A stretch of DNA of 64,000 nt from JAOPZW01 sp963789015 (GCA_963789015.1 CAWBIU010000002.1:620001-684000), one strand, 5' to 3'; counted from the first letter of the stretch, positions 1 through 8,455 are shown. Numbers and translations are program-made. Notes: generated by a model not told the origin, from the sequence alone.

Positions 1-4
1 CCGG

Positions 5-703
5 ATGAAGCGCGCGCAGGAGGCCGGGGACCGCGCGCGGGAGGCCGAGGACCGCGCGGTCGAGGCCGCGCGGGAGTCCAAGGAGCGCTCGGACCACGCG
101 CGCCAGGTGACCGAGCGCGGGCGCGCTCGCGTCAAGGAGGTCGACCGGGACACGAGCCGCCGCGTCAAGCAGCGTGTGGCCGAGGCCCAGAAGGCGGCCG
201 AGGAGGCCGTGCAGCGCGAACGCCGGGCCGCCGAGGCCGACGCCGAGGAGCAGCGCCAAGAGGCCCAGGCGAGCATCGACAGCGAGATCGAGGAGGCGCG
301 GCGCGACGCCGAGGAGGCCCAGCAGCGAGCCGAGGAGCTCGTCGAGGACGCGGCGGAGAAGCTCGCCGAGGCCAGGCGACTGGCCGACGAGGCATCCGAG
401 GCCGCACGCGCCGCCGCGGAGGAGGCGCACCGCCAGGCCCAGATGCTGGCCGCCGAGGCCGAGCAGCAGGCCAGCGAGGCCGACCAACGGGTCAAGGCGA
501 CCGAGCAGATCCGGGAGCAGTCGGTGGCGACGGCCAAGGAGACCGCGCGCGAGCTCGAGCGGGATTCGGCCAACGGCGGTCTCGACACCTACAACAAGCC
601 CGAGCTGGTCGAGCTCGCCGCGACGCTCGACATCGAGGGACGGGCAACCATGACCAAGGCAGAGCTCGTGGACGCGATCGCGAAGGCGTCGCGCAAGAGC
701 TGA
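5..703 (+). CDS. Coiled-coil protein with C-terminal Rho-N/SAP-like motif (possibly 5'-truncated)
   Basis: The first ~185 residues of this 232-aa protein are almost entirely Ala/Glu/Arg/Gln heptads, a long charged coiled coil with no signal peptide or membrane segment. The C-terminal ~35 residues (YNKPELVELAATLDIEGRA, then MTKAELVDAIAKA) match the short helix-extended-helix of the Rho N-terminal domain, which is usually a nucleic-acid-binding module. The frame is already open at the window edge, so the ATG at 5 may be internal. It is followed by two tiny genes and a GvpA-like gene on the same strand. Coiled-coil and Rho-N accessory proteins are known in actinobacterial gas-vesicle loci, so an accessory role there is my inference. 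The function is not known. Confidence 0.7.
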   Translation: MKRAQEAGDRAREAEDRAVEAARESKERSDHARQVTERGRARVKEVDRDTSRRVKQRVAEAQKAAEEAVQRERRAAEADAEEQRQEAQASIDSEIEEARRDAEEAQQRAEELVEDAAEKLAEARRLADEASEAARAAAEEAHRQAQMLAAEAEQQASEADQRVKATEQIREQSVATAKETARELERDSANGGLDTYNKPELVELAATLDIEGRATMTKAELVDAIAKASRKS

Positions 704-717
704 ACGGAGGCGACCCG

Positions 718-963
718 ATGAGACTCATCAACCGCAAGAGCCACCTGCAGCGACTGCTCGACTCCGTCGACATCCCCGGTGGCATCAAGTTGGGCGTCCC
801 GGGGGGCGGAGGCTCGGCCAAGGCGCTCAGGAACGCCATGCCGGAGAAGGACAAGGCCGTGAAGGCCGGCCTCATCGCCGGCGGTCTCGCGGGCCTGACG
901 GCCGGCAGCGCCGGCATCTCCTCGCTCAGACGGCGCCAGGGGAGGGCGAGGGACCATTCGTGA
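718..963 (+). CDS. Small hypothetical protein (81 aa)
   Basis: ATG at 718 follows a good Shine-Dalgarno site (GGAGG at about 706-710). The protein has a basic N-terminus (RLINRKSHLQRLLDSV), a Gly-rich stretch, and an alanine/glycine hydrophobic segment (AGLIAGGLAGLTAGSAGI, about residues 50-68) that could be a single short membrane or amphipathic helix, then a basic tail. Its stop overlaps the GTG of the next gene (GTGA at 960-963), so the two are translationally coupled. I recognise no named family. Position beside the YtxH-like and GvpA-like genes suggests an accessory protein of the same locus. Confidence 0.6.
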   Translation: MRLINRKSHLQRLLDSVDIPGGIKLGVPGGGGSAKALRNAMPEKDKAVKAGLIAGGLAGLTAGSAGISSLRRRQGRARDHS

Positions 964-1145
964 AGCTCACGGCGCTGGTGGTCTTCGCCGCCGGCTACGT
1001 GGTCGGCACGAGGGCCGGACGTGAGCGCTATGCCCAGATCGTCGACGGGATGGCGAGGGCGTCGGAGAAGCTCGAGGAGTTCAGCGCCCGTCGGCCTCCG
1101 GGCGGTGACGATCCCGGCCCCCGTCGCGCTGACCGTCGCCCCTGA
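960..1145 (+). CDS. YtxH-like small membrane protein (61 aa)
   Basis: The GTG start at 960 overlaps the previous stop by four bases. The N-terminus is a short membrane segment followed by the motif AAGYVVGTRAGRERYAQI, typical of small actinobacterial YtxH-like proteins in which a Gly-rich membrane helix ends in GTRAGRERY. The C-terminal 20 residues are Pro/Arg/Asp-rich and disordered. Related small proteins (GvpT-like) occur in actinobacterial gas-vesicle clusters, which fits the GvpA-like gene that overlaps its end. The specific function is unknown. Confidence 0.6.
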   Translation: MKLTALVVFAAGYVVGTRAGRERYAQIVDGMARASEKLEEFSARRPPGGDDPGPRRADRRP

Positions 1146-1425
1146 TCGCCGACGACGCCTGTCCGACGGCGTCCTCGTCGAGGCGTCGCTCCTGGCCCGC
1201 GTGATGGGCATCCGGCTCCTGACGATCGACGCGACGCTCGCGCTCGTGCCGGCCGACATCACCACCTCGTCGTCCGCGGCGCTGCCGCCCGCTCGCGCGT
1301 CTCGCCCGGGCCCCGTCGTCACGCCGGGGCGATCGCGGGTCGCCGGACACGGCCTGGCGGAGGCGGTGCGGAACATCAACGAGGGAGCGGAGCTCCTCGC
1401 CGAGGCGCGGCGGAACGGCTCTTAG
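1105..1425 (+). CDS. GvpA/GvpJ-family gas-vesicle-like protein
   Basis: I chose the GTG at 1105 (106 aa); earlier in-frame starts would lie inside the preceding gene. Residues ~14-45 read DRRRRLSDGVLVEASLL then ARVMGIRLLTIDATLALV. This matches the core of the gas-vesicle structural family, in which a short 'DRxLxxG(V/I)' precedes an 'I(D/E)A' segment and then 'xVxGIxLLTIxA'. The spacing from the DG/KG glycine to the GI-x-LLTI block is the same as I recall for GvpA. The C-terminus (VRNINEGAELLAEARRNGS) is helical. No good Shine-Dalgarno site is visible and the start overlaps the upstream gene by 41 bases. It could be a divergent GvpJ/GvpS-type minor protein or a decaying copy. Confidence 0.5.
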   Translation: MTIPAPVALTVAPDRRRRLSDGVLVEASLLARVMGIRLLTIDATLALVPADITTSSSAALPPARASRPGPVVTPGRSRVAGHGLAEAVRNINEGAELLAEARRNGS

Positions 1426-1462
1426 CCCGCGCAGCCCATCCGCTCCCATCAAGGAGGCCACG

Positions 1463-2287
1463 ATGGCCGCATCGCCGGAGCCGCACCCGGCACCAGCACT
1501 CGATCTCGTCCAGCGAGACCTCGCCGATCGCCGGCTGTTCATCCGCTTCGAGGCCACGGGGGATCCCGCCGATCGCGATGCGATCGTCCGGCGCTTCCTT
1601 CCGCTCGCGCGCCGGCTGGCCGCGCGCTACCGGCGCGGCGATGAGCCCTTCGACGACATCTTCCAGGTCGCGTGTTGTGGCCTGGTCAAGGCGGTCGACC
1701 GGTTCGACATGCACCGGGGGATCGCGTTCTCGAGCTACGCGGTGCCGACGATCACCGGAGAGATCAAGCGCCACTTCCGTGACCGGACGTGGTCGGTCCA
1801 CGTTCCGCGCGACCTCCAGGATCTCGCTCTGCGCGTCGACCGCGTCGTCGAACACATGACTCGTGAGCTGGGCCGGCAGCCCTCGATCGAAGCGATCGCC
1901 CGAGCGCTCGACACCACCGAGGAGAGCGTGCTCGAGGCGCTCCAGGCGGCGAGCGCGCAGCGCTCCGACTCGCTGGACGCCCCACGAGGGGAGCAGGACG
2001 AGGAGGCCGGCGAGACGGTCGGCGAGGCGCTCGGTGTCGCCGAGGACGGTTTCGAGCGCGCCGAGGATCGCGCCAGCCTGCAGGCGCTGCTGCGGTGCCT
2101 GTCCGCGCGCGAGCGCGAGATCGTGCGGCTGCGCTTCGAGGAGGACCTCACGCAGGCCGAGGTCGGCGAGCGCGTCGGCCTGAGCCAGATGCACATCTCG
2201 CGGATCCTGCGCCAGGCGATCGAGCGCCTGCGTCCCGTCGCCGGCGTCGACGCGACCGCGCCGTCGCGGATCACGCGCGCCGCCTAG
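1463..2287 (+). CDS. RNA polymerase sigma factor, SigB/SigF/SigG subfamily
   Basis: 274-aa sigma-70 family factor with regions 2, 3 and 4. Region 2 is RFLPLARRLAARYRRG followed by FDDIFQVACCGLVKAVDRFD and the promoter-melting/-10 recognition segment GIAFSSYAVPTITGEIKRHF. Region 3 is about residues 125-165. Region 4 (LSAREREIVRLRFEEDLTQ, then VGERVGLSQMHISRIL) is the -35 helix-turn-helix. This arrangement is that of stress and sporulation-type SigB/F/G factors. ATG at 1463 follows AAGGAGG at about 1451. No anti-sigma factor or anti-anti-sigma gene lies next to it in this window, which is unusual for the subfamily, although control proteins may be encoded elsewhere. Its stop overlaps the stop of the convergent DUF6513 gene. 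Confidence 0.9.
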   Translation: MAASPEPHPAPALDLVQRDLADRRLFIRFEATGDPADRDAIVRRFLPLARRLAARYRRGDEPFDDIFQVACCGLVKAVDRFDMHRGIAFSSYAVPTITGEIKRHFRDRTWSVHVPRDLQDLALRVDRVVEHMTRELGRQPSIEAIARALDTTEESVLEALQAASAQRSDSLDAPRGEQDEEAGETVGEALGVAEDGFERAEDRASLQALLRCLSAREREIVRLRFEEDLTQAEVGERVGLSQMHISRILRQAIERLRPVAGVDATAPSRITRAA

Positions 2288-3670
2288 CCCGGCTGAGAGC
2301 GCGACGGCCGCTGGGTCAGCCGGACACGCTCGCGGCGCGGCTCCTCGAAGGTGAGGTAGCCCCAGTCCAGCGGTGACTCCTGGCGGTAGTTCTTGTTCAG
2401 GGCTCGCGCGATGGTCGCCTTCATCAGCTCCTTGCCGAGGTAGAAGGCATGCGTCGCCTCGTCGACGCCGAGCTGGTCGAAGATCTCGTTGAAGTCCGTG
2501 CCCTTGACGAACAGCTCGGCGTTGAAGACGTAGATCCACTCGCGGTCGGCGAAGATCCGGAAGTTCGGGTCGGTGACCTGCTCGTGGAGCTCGCGCAGCT
2601 CGGACTCCGCGTAGGGGCGGACCTCCTCGTCCTTGACCGTGAGCAGGCTGCCGTCGACGTGCTTGGGCTGCGTGCCCTGCTCCATCGCGAAGTGCATGAG
2701 CTGCGCGGCCAGGACCGTCTCGCGGACGGCGCCGCGCGCCCAGTCGATGACCTCGGTGGTGAGCACGTTGCGGATGCCGAGCTCCTGGCAGAAGCCGATG
2801 AGGATCGCGTTGACGCCCGTGGTGTCGGCCTCGGTCAGCTCGGTGAGGTTGCCGATGCCCATGAACATCTCCGCCTCGGGATGGCGCCGGCGCACCTCGA
2901 GGTAGCGCCCCAGGCTCTGCGCGAAGCCCATCGGGATCGGCTCGATGATCGGGTCGACGAGGTACGGCTTGCCGAGCCCCTCGAGGTGGGCGATCGTCGC
3001 CTCGAGGCTGTCGAGGTCCTCGGGCGTGTCGGGGATCAGCACCGGCGTCGCGCGGATGCGCTCGGCGAGGTCGCGGTTGGACCCGTTGAGGCTGAGCACG
3101 TAGTCGACGCCCGCCTCGTCGGCCATCAGGATCTCGTCCGGATCGAGCGTGTCGATGCTCAGCGTGAAGCCGCGCTCGCGCAGCTCGGCGATGATCGCGG
3201 GCCCCTCGTCGAGCCAGCGGCGGCCGAGCGACAGCCCGAGGTCGATGACGTCGGCGCCGGCGTCGCGGTAGTAGGTCGCCTGCTCGAGGATCTGCTCGCG
3301 GCTGAGCCGCGGGACGTGGTTGATCTCCGCGAAGACGCGGATGTCGCGGCGCGCCGAAGTGCGCGCGCGCGTCGGCCTGCCCGAACCAGCTCGGGATCCG
3401 CTTGAGGTCGCCCGGGCCCTTCTCGACCGGGACCCCGACGCGGTCGGCGATGACGTCGGTCTCGCCCTCGCAGAGCCCGGGGATCACGACCTTCGTCACC
3501 CCGTCGGGGAGCTCGAGGCGCTTGGCGATCCAGTCGGTCGTCATGAGCGCGGCGACCGTGATCTTCATCACCGCGATCTCGTGCTCGAACGGCAGCTCGG
3601 CGCGGCCCAGCGTGTCCCGCAGGGCCGGCGCGGCGAGCTTGCCGGTCACGAAAAGCAGCCGGTCGGTCAC
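2284..3670 (-). pseudogene. DUF6513 / dihydropteroate-synthase-like protein of the H4MPT cluster, interrupted by one surplus base
   Basis: Two minus-strand reading frames join into one protein. The first (from GTG at 3670) begins TDRLLFVTGKLAAPALRDTL and ends near SWFGQADARA. The second, in another frame, continues RDIRVFAEINHVPRLS and runs to 2284 with blocks such as YVLSLNGSNRDLAER and NVLTTEVIDWARGA. This is the dihydropteroate-synthase-like protein regularly found in H4MPT C1 clusters and thought to act in pterin cofactor synthesis; its exact reaction is not established. The span is 1387 bases, one more than a multiple of three. Removing one base within the CGCGGC run near 3347 restores HFGARDIRVFAEI. 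This may be a sequencing error rather than a true pseudogene. The gene end is convergent with and overlaps the sigma-factor stop. Confidence 0.75.
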
Positions 3671-3696
3671 GCCCGCGTGGCGATCGACGGCGCCGG

Positions 3697-4065
3697 CTAG
3701 CTCTTGCTGCGGACGAACTTGTTGGGCGTGCCCTCGAGCGCGCTGTCGTCGTCGGGCCGCCACATGACGGTGTCCTCGATCTGGCGTGCCAGCGCGAAGT
3801 CCTTGTCGGTGATGCCGCCGGCCGAGTGCGTCTGGAGCTTGACCCACACCTTCCCCCACGTGACGGCGAGGTCGGGGTGGTGGTAGGCCGCCTCGGCGAG
3901 GTAGCCCACGGCGTTGACGAGCATGAGCGTCGTCGGCCAGCCGTCGGTGTTGTACTTGCGGCGCAGCCAGCCGCCCTCGAGGTACCAGCCGTCCAGGCCG
4001 TTCTCCTTGATCTTGGCCTCGACCTCCTCGTCGCTGTACGGCTTTTCCTTCTCCTGCGTGGCCAT
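3697..4065 (-). CDS. Pterin-4a-carbinolamine dehydratase (PCD/DCoH) family protein
   Basis: 122 aa, the usual size for this fold. The family signature is clear: YHHPDLAVTWGKVWVKLQTH followed by GGITDKDFALARQIE, including the paired His of the HHP motif. PCD proteins dehydrate 4a-hydroxy-tetrahydropterins. In methylotroph H4MPT clusters a PCD-like protein is a common neighbour, where a role in pterin handling or cofactor synthesis is assumed but not proven. It lies 26 bases upstream of the DUF6513 gene and 27 downstream of the SDR gene on the same strand, so it sits in the middle of a three-gene operon. Confidence 0.85.
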   Translation of the reverse strand: MATQEKEKPYSDEEVEAKIKENGLDGWYLEGGWLRRKYNTDGWPTTLMLVNAVGYLAEAAYHHPDLAVTWGKVWVKLQTHSAGGITDKDFALARQIEDTVMWRPDDDSALEGTPNKFVRSKS

Positions 4066-4092
4066 CGGTCGCCTCCTTCGTGCGGACTTCGA

Positions 4093-4851
4093 CTACATCA
4101 CAGTGCCGCCGTTGATGTTCACGCTCTGTCCCGTCAGGAACGCGGCGTCGCCCGAGGCGAGCCAGACCGCGGCGGCGGCGACGTCCTCCGGTGTACCCCA
4201 GCGACCGAGCGGGGTCGACTCGGCCACCTCGCGGTGGAAGTCCCGGTCGGCGCCCTGGCCGAAGGCGGTCTCGATCCACCCCGGGGAGACCACGTTGACG
4301 CGGACCTGGGGGGCCAGGCTCCGGGCGAGGCTCTTGCTGAAGGCCAGCACGCCGCCCTTGACCGCGCTGAACAGCTCGGGGTTCTCGCCCTCCATCCCCG
4401 TCGTCACGTGGTCCCAGCTCATGTTGATGATCGACCCGCCGCCGGGCTGCTCGCGCATCACCGCAGCGACGGCGTACGAGCAGGCGATCGTGCCCTTCAG
4501 GTCGACGGCGAGCAGCAGGTCGAGCTTGCGTTCCCAGTCCCATTCGGCCGCCTCGGTGGTGAGCACGTCCGCGCCGGCGTTGTTGACCCAGACGTCGATG
4601 CCGCCGAGGCCCTCGCGCGCGTGCTCGACGAGCGCCTCGCAGCCCGCGCGCGTGGACAGGTCGGCCTGGGCGGTCAGCGCGGTCCCGCCGCGCGCGGCGA
4701 TCCGCGCAGCGACCTCGGCGGCGGCATCCGCGCTCGCGCGGTAGGTGAGGAGCACCGTCGCCCCGGCGTCGGCGAACGCCGCGGCGATCGCGGCGCCGAT
4801 CCCGCTGCTCGCGCCGGTGACCACCGCTCGCGTGCCGTCGAGCCGCTCCAT
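4093..4851 (-). CDS. SDR-family oxidoreductase lacking the catalytic tyrosine
   Basis: 252-aa classical short-chain dehydrogenase/reductase: TGASSGIGAAIA dinucleotide motif near the N-terminus, NNAGADV, conserved NVVSPGWIET and a SVNINGG C-terminus. The YxxxK catalytic motif reads F161-S-A-V-K165: the tyrosine codon is replaced by TTC. The serine block (INMSWDHV) and Lys are kept. In its H4MPT-cluster setting it could be a pteridine or dihydromethanopterin reductase, some of which do not use a classical Tyr, but this is inference. It heads a minus-strand operon with the PCD and DUF6513 genes and is divergent from the citG-like gene with only 27 bases between starts. Confidence 0.85.
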   Translation of the reverse strand: MERLDGTRAVVTGASSGIGAAIAAAFADAGATVLLTYRASADAAAEVAARIAARGGTALTAQADLSTRAGCEALVEHAREGLGGIDVWVNNAGADVLTTEAAEWDWERKLDLLLAVDLKGTIACSYAVAAVMREQPGGGSIINMSWDHVTTGMEGENPELFSAVKGGVLAFSKSLARSLAPQVRVNVVSPGWIETAFGQGADRDFHREVAESTPLGRWGTPEDVAAAAVWLASGDAAFLTGQSVNINGGTVM

Positions 4852-4878
4852 GCCGTCGGCGAGGATACGCTGGCGCCG

Positions 4879-5739
4879 ATGGCGGTCAAGCCGACGCCGG
4901 GCGGGGGTCCCGAGAAGCTCGCCGCCGCCGCGCAGCTGGCCTGCGTGCTCGAGGTCAGCGCGGAGAAGCCTGGCAACATCACTCCGACCCACGACTTCGA
5001 GGACACCGCCTACGAGGACATGCTGCGCAGCGCGATCGCGCTCGGCCCGGAGATCGGCCGCGCAGGCGAGCGCGGCGTCGGCGACACCGTGCTCGGCGCG
5101 GTCCGCGCGACGCGCGCGGTCACGCGGGCGAACACGAACCTCGGGATCGCATTGCTGCTCGCGCCGCTCGCCCACGCGGCGACGGACGGCGACCTCCACC
5201 GCGACCGCGTGTGCGAGGTGCTGCGCGCGCTCACCGTCGACGACGCGCGGTCCGCGTACGCGGCGATCCGCCTGGCCGGCGCGGGCGGGCTCGACGAGCC
5301 CGTCGAGCACGACGTCCGCGACGAGCCCGACATCACCCTGCGCGAGGCGATGGCGGCGGCCGCGCGGCGCGACGCGATCGCCGCCGAGTACAGCGGCGAC
5401 TACTCCGTGACCTTCGAGCTCGGCGTGCCCGCGCTCGCCGATGCGCTGGGCGCCGGGCTGCGCCCGCGCGACGCCATCGTCGAGCTCGCCCTGCGCATCC
5501 TCGCCGCCGTCCCGGATTCGCTCATCGCCCGCAAGCGCGGGGAGGCGGCGGCGCTGCGCGTGACGGTGGGCGCGGAGCAGGTCCTCGCCGCCGGCGGCGT
5601 GCGCAACGCCGCCGGCCGCAGCGCGCTGGTGCGCTTCGACGCCTCGCTGCGCGGCGACGGCAACGCGCTCAACCCGGGGACCACGGCCGACCTCGTCACC
5701 GCTGTGCTGTTCGTCGCCCTGCTCGAGGGCACGCTGTGA
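4879..5739 (+). CDS. Triphosphoribosyl-dephospho-CoA synthase (CitG/MdcB)-family protein
   Basis: 286 aa. Family blocks visible are CVLEVSAEKPGNITPTHDF near the N-terminus, VGDTVLGAV, the nucleotide-binding-like ANTNLGIALLLAPLAHA, and a C-terminal NPGTTADLVTAVLFVALLEG. In citrate and malonate metabolism this family makes the phosphoribosyl-dephospho-CoA precursor of an acyl-carrier prosthetic group. A homologue is a constant member of H4MPT-linked C1 clusters and is presumed to take part in methanofuran or H4MPT synthesis, with the reaction unknown. It is first of a tightly packed operon; its TGA overlaps the GTG of the ATP-grasp gene. Confidence 0.85.
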   Translation: MAVKPTPGGGPEKLAAAAQLACVLEVSAEKPGNITPTHDFEDTAYEDMLRSAIALGPEIGRAGERGVGDTVLGAVRATRAVTRANTNLGIALLLAPLAHAATDGDLHRDRVCEVLRALTVDDARSAYAAIRLAGAGGLDEPVEHDVRDEPDITLREAMAAAARRDAIAAEYSGDYSVTFELGVPALADALGAGLRPRDAIVELALRILAAVPDSLIARKRGEAAALRVTVGAEQVLAAGGVRNAAGRSALVRFDASLRGDGNALNPGTTADLVTAVLFVALLEGTL

Positions 5740-6899
5740 GCGGCCCGGCGGAAGAGCCGATCCTGCTCGTCGCCGTGAGCGCGCGGATGCTCGCCGAGCT
5801 GGCCGTCGGCGCCGGGCACGACGTCGTCGCGCTCGACCGCTTCGGCGACCTCGACCTGCAGCGGCTGTGCCGCAGCGTGTCCGTGCTGCGCGACCTCGGC
5901 GGCCGCGGCCGCATGGCCGATCTCGTCGAGGCCGCGGACGGGATCGGCGCGCCGAGCGTGGTCTACGGCGCCGGGCTCGAGAACCAGCCCGCGCTCGTCG
6001 AGCGCCTCGCCCGCGGCCGGCGGCTGCTCGGCACGCCGCCCGAGGCACTCGAGCGCGTCCGCGACCCCGCCGTGTTGGGCGCCTCGCTGCGCGGCGCCGG
6101 CTTCTCCCACCCGCCGACGTTCCGGCCCGGCGAGGCACCTCGCGGGGACCGGCGCCGCTGGCTGCGCAAGCCGGTGCTCGGGGGCGGCGGGCGCGGCATC
6201 CGCGAGTGGCGCGGCGGCGCGCTGCCGGGCAACGTGGTGGTGCAGGAGCGCATCGCCGGCGTACCGTGCTCGGCGGCCGCGGTCGGCGACGGGCGCTCCG
6301 CCGCCCTGCTCGGCGTCACCGAGCAGCTCATCGGGCACCGTGCCCTCGGCGGCCGCGGCTTCGCGTGGTGCGGCAACGTCGTGCCGGCGCGGCTCCCGGA
6401 GGCGGAGCGTCGCGCGCTGGCGCAGACCGCGCGGACGATCTGCTCCCACCTCGCGGCCGCGTTCGGCCTGCGCGGCCTGTTCGGCATCGACCTGATCTGG
6501 GACGGCGAGCGCGCCTGGGTCCTCGAGGTCAACCCGCGGCCGACGGGCTCGCTCGAAGCCGTGCAGGCGGCGCACGGCACCGGCGTCTTCGCCGCCCACC
6601 TGGCGGCCTGCGCCGGCCGCCTGCCGCCGGGCGCGCCGGACGAGGCGCCGCCGCGCGCGGCCGGGAAGGCGATCCTCTTCGCCACCCGCGACATGCAGGT
6701 CGGCGACACGCGCGGCTGGCCGGCGCGCGGGATCCGCGACGTCCCGCATCCGGCAGAGCGGATCGGGACGGGTCAGCCGATCTGCACCCTGCTCTCGGCG
6801 CAGGGCAGCCCGGACGCCGTCGTCGCCGACCTCGAGCAGCGCGCCGCCGCGCTGCGCGCCGAGCTCCACGAGCGCGACGGCGTTCGCGCGCCCGCCTGA
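5736..6899 (+). CDS. ATP-grasp domain protein of the H4MPT C1 cluster (COG2232-like)
   Basis: 387 aa, starting at GTG 5736 inside the preceding stop (GTGA). After an N-terminal Rossmann-like region (~1-100) comes an ATP-grasp fold: the lysine/glycine loop RKPVLGGGGRGIREW, the VVVQERIAGVPCSAAAVG segment, and the metal-binding FGIDLIWDGERAWVLEVNPR (aligned Asp/Glu/Asn). Such carboligases form amide bonds through acyl-phosphates. The same family occurs next to mch in methylotrophs, where a role in adding a side chain during methanofuran or H4MPT synthesis is likely. The substrate cannot be read from the sequence. Confidence 0.85.
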   Translation: MSGPAEEPILLVAVSARMLAELAVGAGHDVVALDRFGDLDLQRLCRSVSVLRDLGGRGRMADLVEAADGIGAPSVVYGAGLENQPALVERLARGRRLLGTPPEALERVRDPAVLGASLRGAGFSHPPTFRPGEAPRGDRRRWLRKPVLGGGGRGIREWRGGALPGNVVVQERIAGVPCSAAAVGDGRSAALLGVTEQLIGHRALGGRGFAWCGNVVPARLPEAERRALAQTARTICSHLAAAFGLRGLFGIDLIWDGERAWVLEVNPRPTGSLEAVQAAHGTGVFAAHLAACAGRLPPGAPDEAPPRAAGKAILFATRDMQVGDTRGWPARGIRDVPHPAERIGTGQPICTLLSAQGSPDAVVADLEQRAAALRAELHERDGVRAPA

Positions 6900-6938
6900 G
6901 CACCCTCCGCCGGGAGCCGATCCATATGCTCAGGCGCC

Positions 6939-7889
6939 GTGACCCTCTCACTGAACGACCGCGCCCACCAGCTCGCAGACCACCTCGCCGAGGACGCGGA
7001 GCTGTTGGGCGTCGCGGTGACGACGCTCCCCAACGGGACCCGGCTCGTGGACTGCGGCAGCGACGTCCCCGGCGGCCTCGAGGCGGGGCGGCGCTTCGCC
7101 CAGATCTGCATGGGCGGCCTGGGCTGGGTGACGTTCACGCCGCTGACGCTCGACGGGCGCTGGTGGCCCGGGCTGACGGTCGTCACCGATCATCCGGCTC
7201 GGGCCTGCCTGGCCTCCCAGTACGCCGGCTGGAAGCTCGAGGGCGACGACTTCTTCGCGATGGCGAGCGGGCCGGGCCGTGCGCTGATCCGGGCCGAGGA
7301 GCTCTACGACGACCTCGACGTGGACGAGCAGGCGACCAAGGCGGTGCTGTGCCTGGAGACCGGGCAGGCCCCGCCCGAGGCGATTGCCGCCAAGGTGGCC
7401 GAGCGCGCCGGCGTCGCCCCCGAGGACCTCACGCTGCTGTACGCGCCGACCGCCAGCCTGGCCGGCGGCGTCCAGGTCGCCGCGCGCGTCGTCGAGACCG
7501 CGCTGCACAAGCTGCACGAGACGGACTTCGACGTCCGCCGCATCGTCAGCGGCCTCGGGAGCTGCCCGCTCCCGCCGGTGAGCAAGACCGACCCCGAGGC
7601 CATCGGGCGCACGAACGACGCGGTGCTCTACGGCGGTCAGGTGCACCTGACGATCGACGCCCCCGCCGACGAGCTCGACGAGATCGCGCCGCGCCTGCCG
7701 GCGTCCGCCTCGGACGACCACGGCGAGCCGTTCGGGCGCGTGCTCGAGCGCGCGGACTGGGACTTCTACAAGATCGATCCGATGCTCTTCAGCCCGGCCG
7801 AGCTGCTGCTGACGAGCGTTCCGGACGGGCGCAGCGTCCGCGCCGGGAGCATCGACGTGGGAGTGCTCGAGCAGTCCTTCCTCGGATGA
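6939..7889 (+). CDS. mch: Methenyltetrahydromethanopterin cyclohydrolase
   Basis: 316 aa, typical Mch length. Characteristic blocks are LVDCGSDVPGGLEAGRRFA, ICMGGLGWVTFTPL, ASQYAGWKLEGDDFFAM-like, LYAPTASLAGGVQVAARVVE and NDAVLYGGQVHL. Mch hydrolyses methenyl-H4MPT to N5-formyl-H4MPT in the cytoplasm, the step between MtdB (20008) and the Fhc complex (14322-19101), both in this window. The GTG start at 6939 lies 39 bases after the ATP-grasp gene, and the stop overlaps the next ATG (ATGA at 7886-7889). The identification is firm. Confidence 0.96.
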   Translation: MTLSLNDRAHQLADHLAEDAELLGVAVTTLPNGTRLVDCGSDVPGGLEAGRRFAQICMGGLGWVTFTPLTLDGRWWPGLTVVTDHPARACLASQYAGWKLEGDDFFAMASGPGRALIRAEELYDDLDVDEQATKAVLCLETGQAPPEAIAAKVAERAGVAPEDLTLLYAPTASLAGGVQVAARVVETALHKLHETDFDVRRIVSGLGSCPLPPVSKTDPEAIGRTNDAVLYGGQVHLTIDAPADELDEIAPRLPASASDDHGEPFGRVLERADWDFYKIDPMLFSPAELLLTSVPDGRSVRAGSIDVGVLEQSFLG

Positions 7890-8455
7890 GCGACGCGCCG
7901 GCCAGCGGCGCGATCGTGGAGACGGTCACGACGACGATCAACCCCGACGGGAGTGTCAACTGCGCCGCGATGGGCGTCGAGTGGGGGGAGGACGTCATCG
8001 TGATCAAGCCGTACCGCTCGACGCGCACGCTGCGCAATCTGGAGGCGACGGGCGCGGCGGTCGTCAACCTCACCGACGACATCCTGCTCTTCACGCAGGC
8101 CGCGCTCGGCGACCCGCATCCGCCCACGCGACCCTCCGAGGAGGTCGCCGGCGCCGTGCTCGCGGACGCGTGCTCGTGGCGCGAGGTCACAGTCGAGGCG
8201 ATCGACGCGGGCGACGTGCGCGCGCGGGTCACCACGCGCGTCGTCGGGCGCGGCATCGGGCGCGAGTTCCTCGGCCTCAACCGGGCGCGGCACGCCGTGC
8301 TCGAGGGGTCGATCCTCGCCTCGCGGGCGGGCCGGCTTCCGCGCGACGAGATCGAGGCGGAGCTGGCGCGCCTGCAGGTGCTCGTCGACAAGACGGCCGG
8401 ACCGCGCGAGCGCGAGGCGTGGGAACTCGTCCGGCGGCACGTGGGCGCGGGATGA
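7886..8455 (+). CDS. DUF447-family flavin-reductase-like split-barrel protein
   Basis: 189 aa, translationally coupled at both ends (ATGA overlaps with mch and mptG). It has the DUF447 pattern: IVETVTTTINPDGSVNCAAM near the N-terminus, VIVIKPYRSTRTLRNL, VVNLTDDILLFTQAALG and a C-terminal helical segment, consistent with an FMN-binding split barrel. This family is almost restricted to organisms with H4MPT/methanofuran and sits in their C1 clusters. Its biochemical role is undetermined; a reductive step in cofactor synthesis is the likely but unproven idea. Confidence 0.85.
   Translation: MSDAPASGAIVETVTTTINPDGSVNCAAMGVEWGEDVIVIKPYRSTRTLRNLEATGAAVVNLTDDILLFTQAALGDPHPPTRPSEEVAGAVLADACSWREVTVEAIDAGDVRARVTTRVVGRGIGREFLGLNRARHAVLEGSILASRAGRLPRDEIEAELARLQVLVDKTAGPREREAWELVRRHVGAG

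Noticed and set aside
2449..3405. 318-codon plus-strand frame opposite the DUF6513 gene
   Set aside because: Antisense shadow with low-complexity Leu/Asp/Arg/Val composition; the opposite strand has recognisable family blocks.
1376..4543. A 1055-codon minus-strand open frame
   Set aside because: It is a composite of shadow sequence: only the part encoding the first half of the DUF6513 protein has family features; the rest is Arg/Pro/Gly-rich and antisense or out of frame to real genes.
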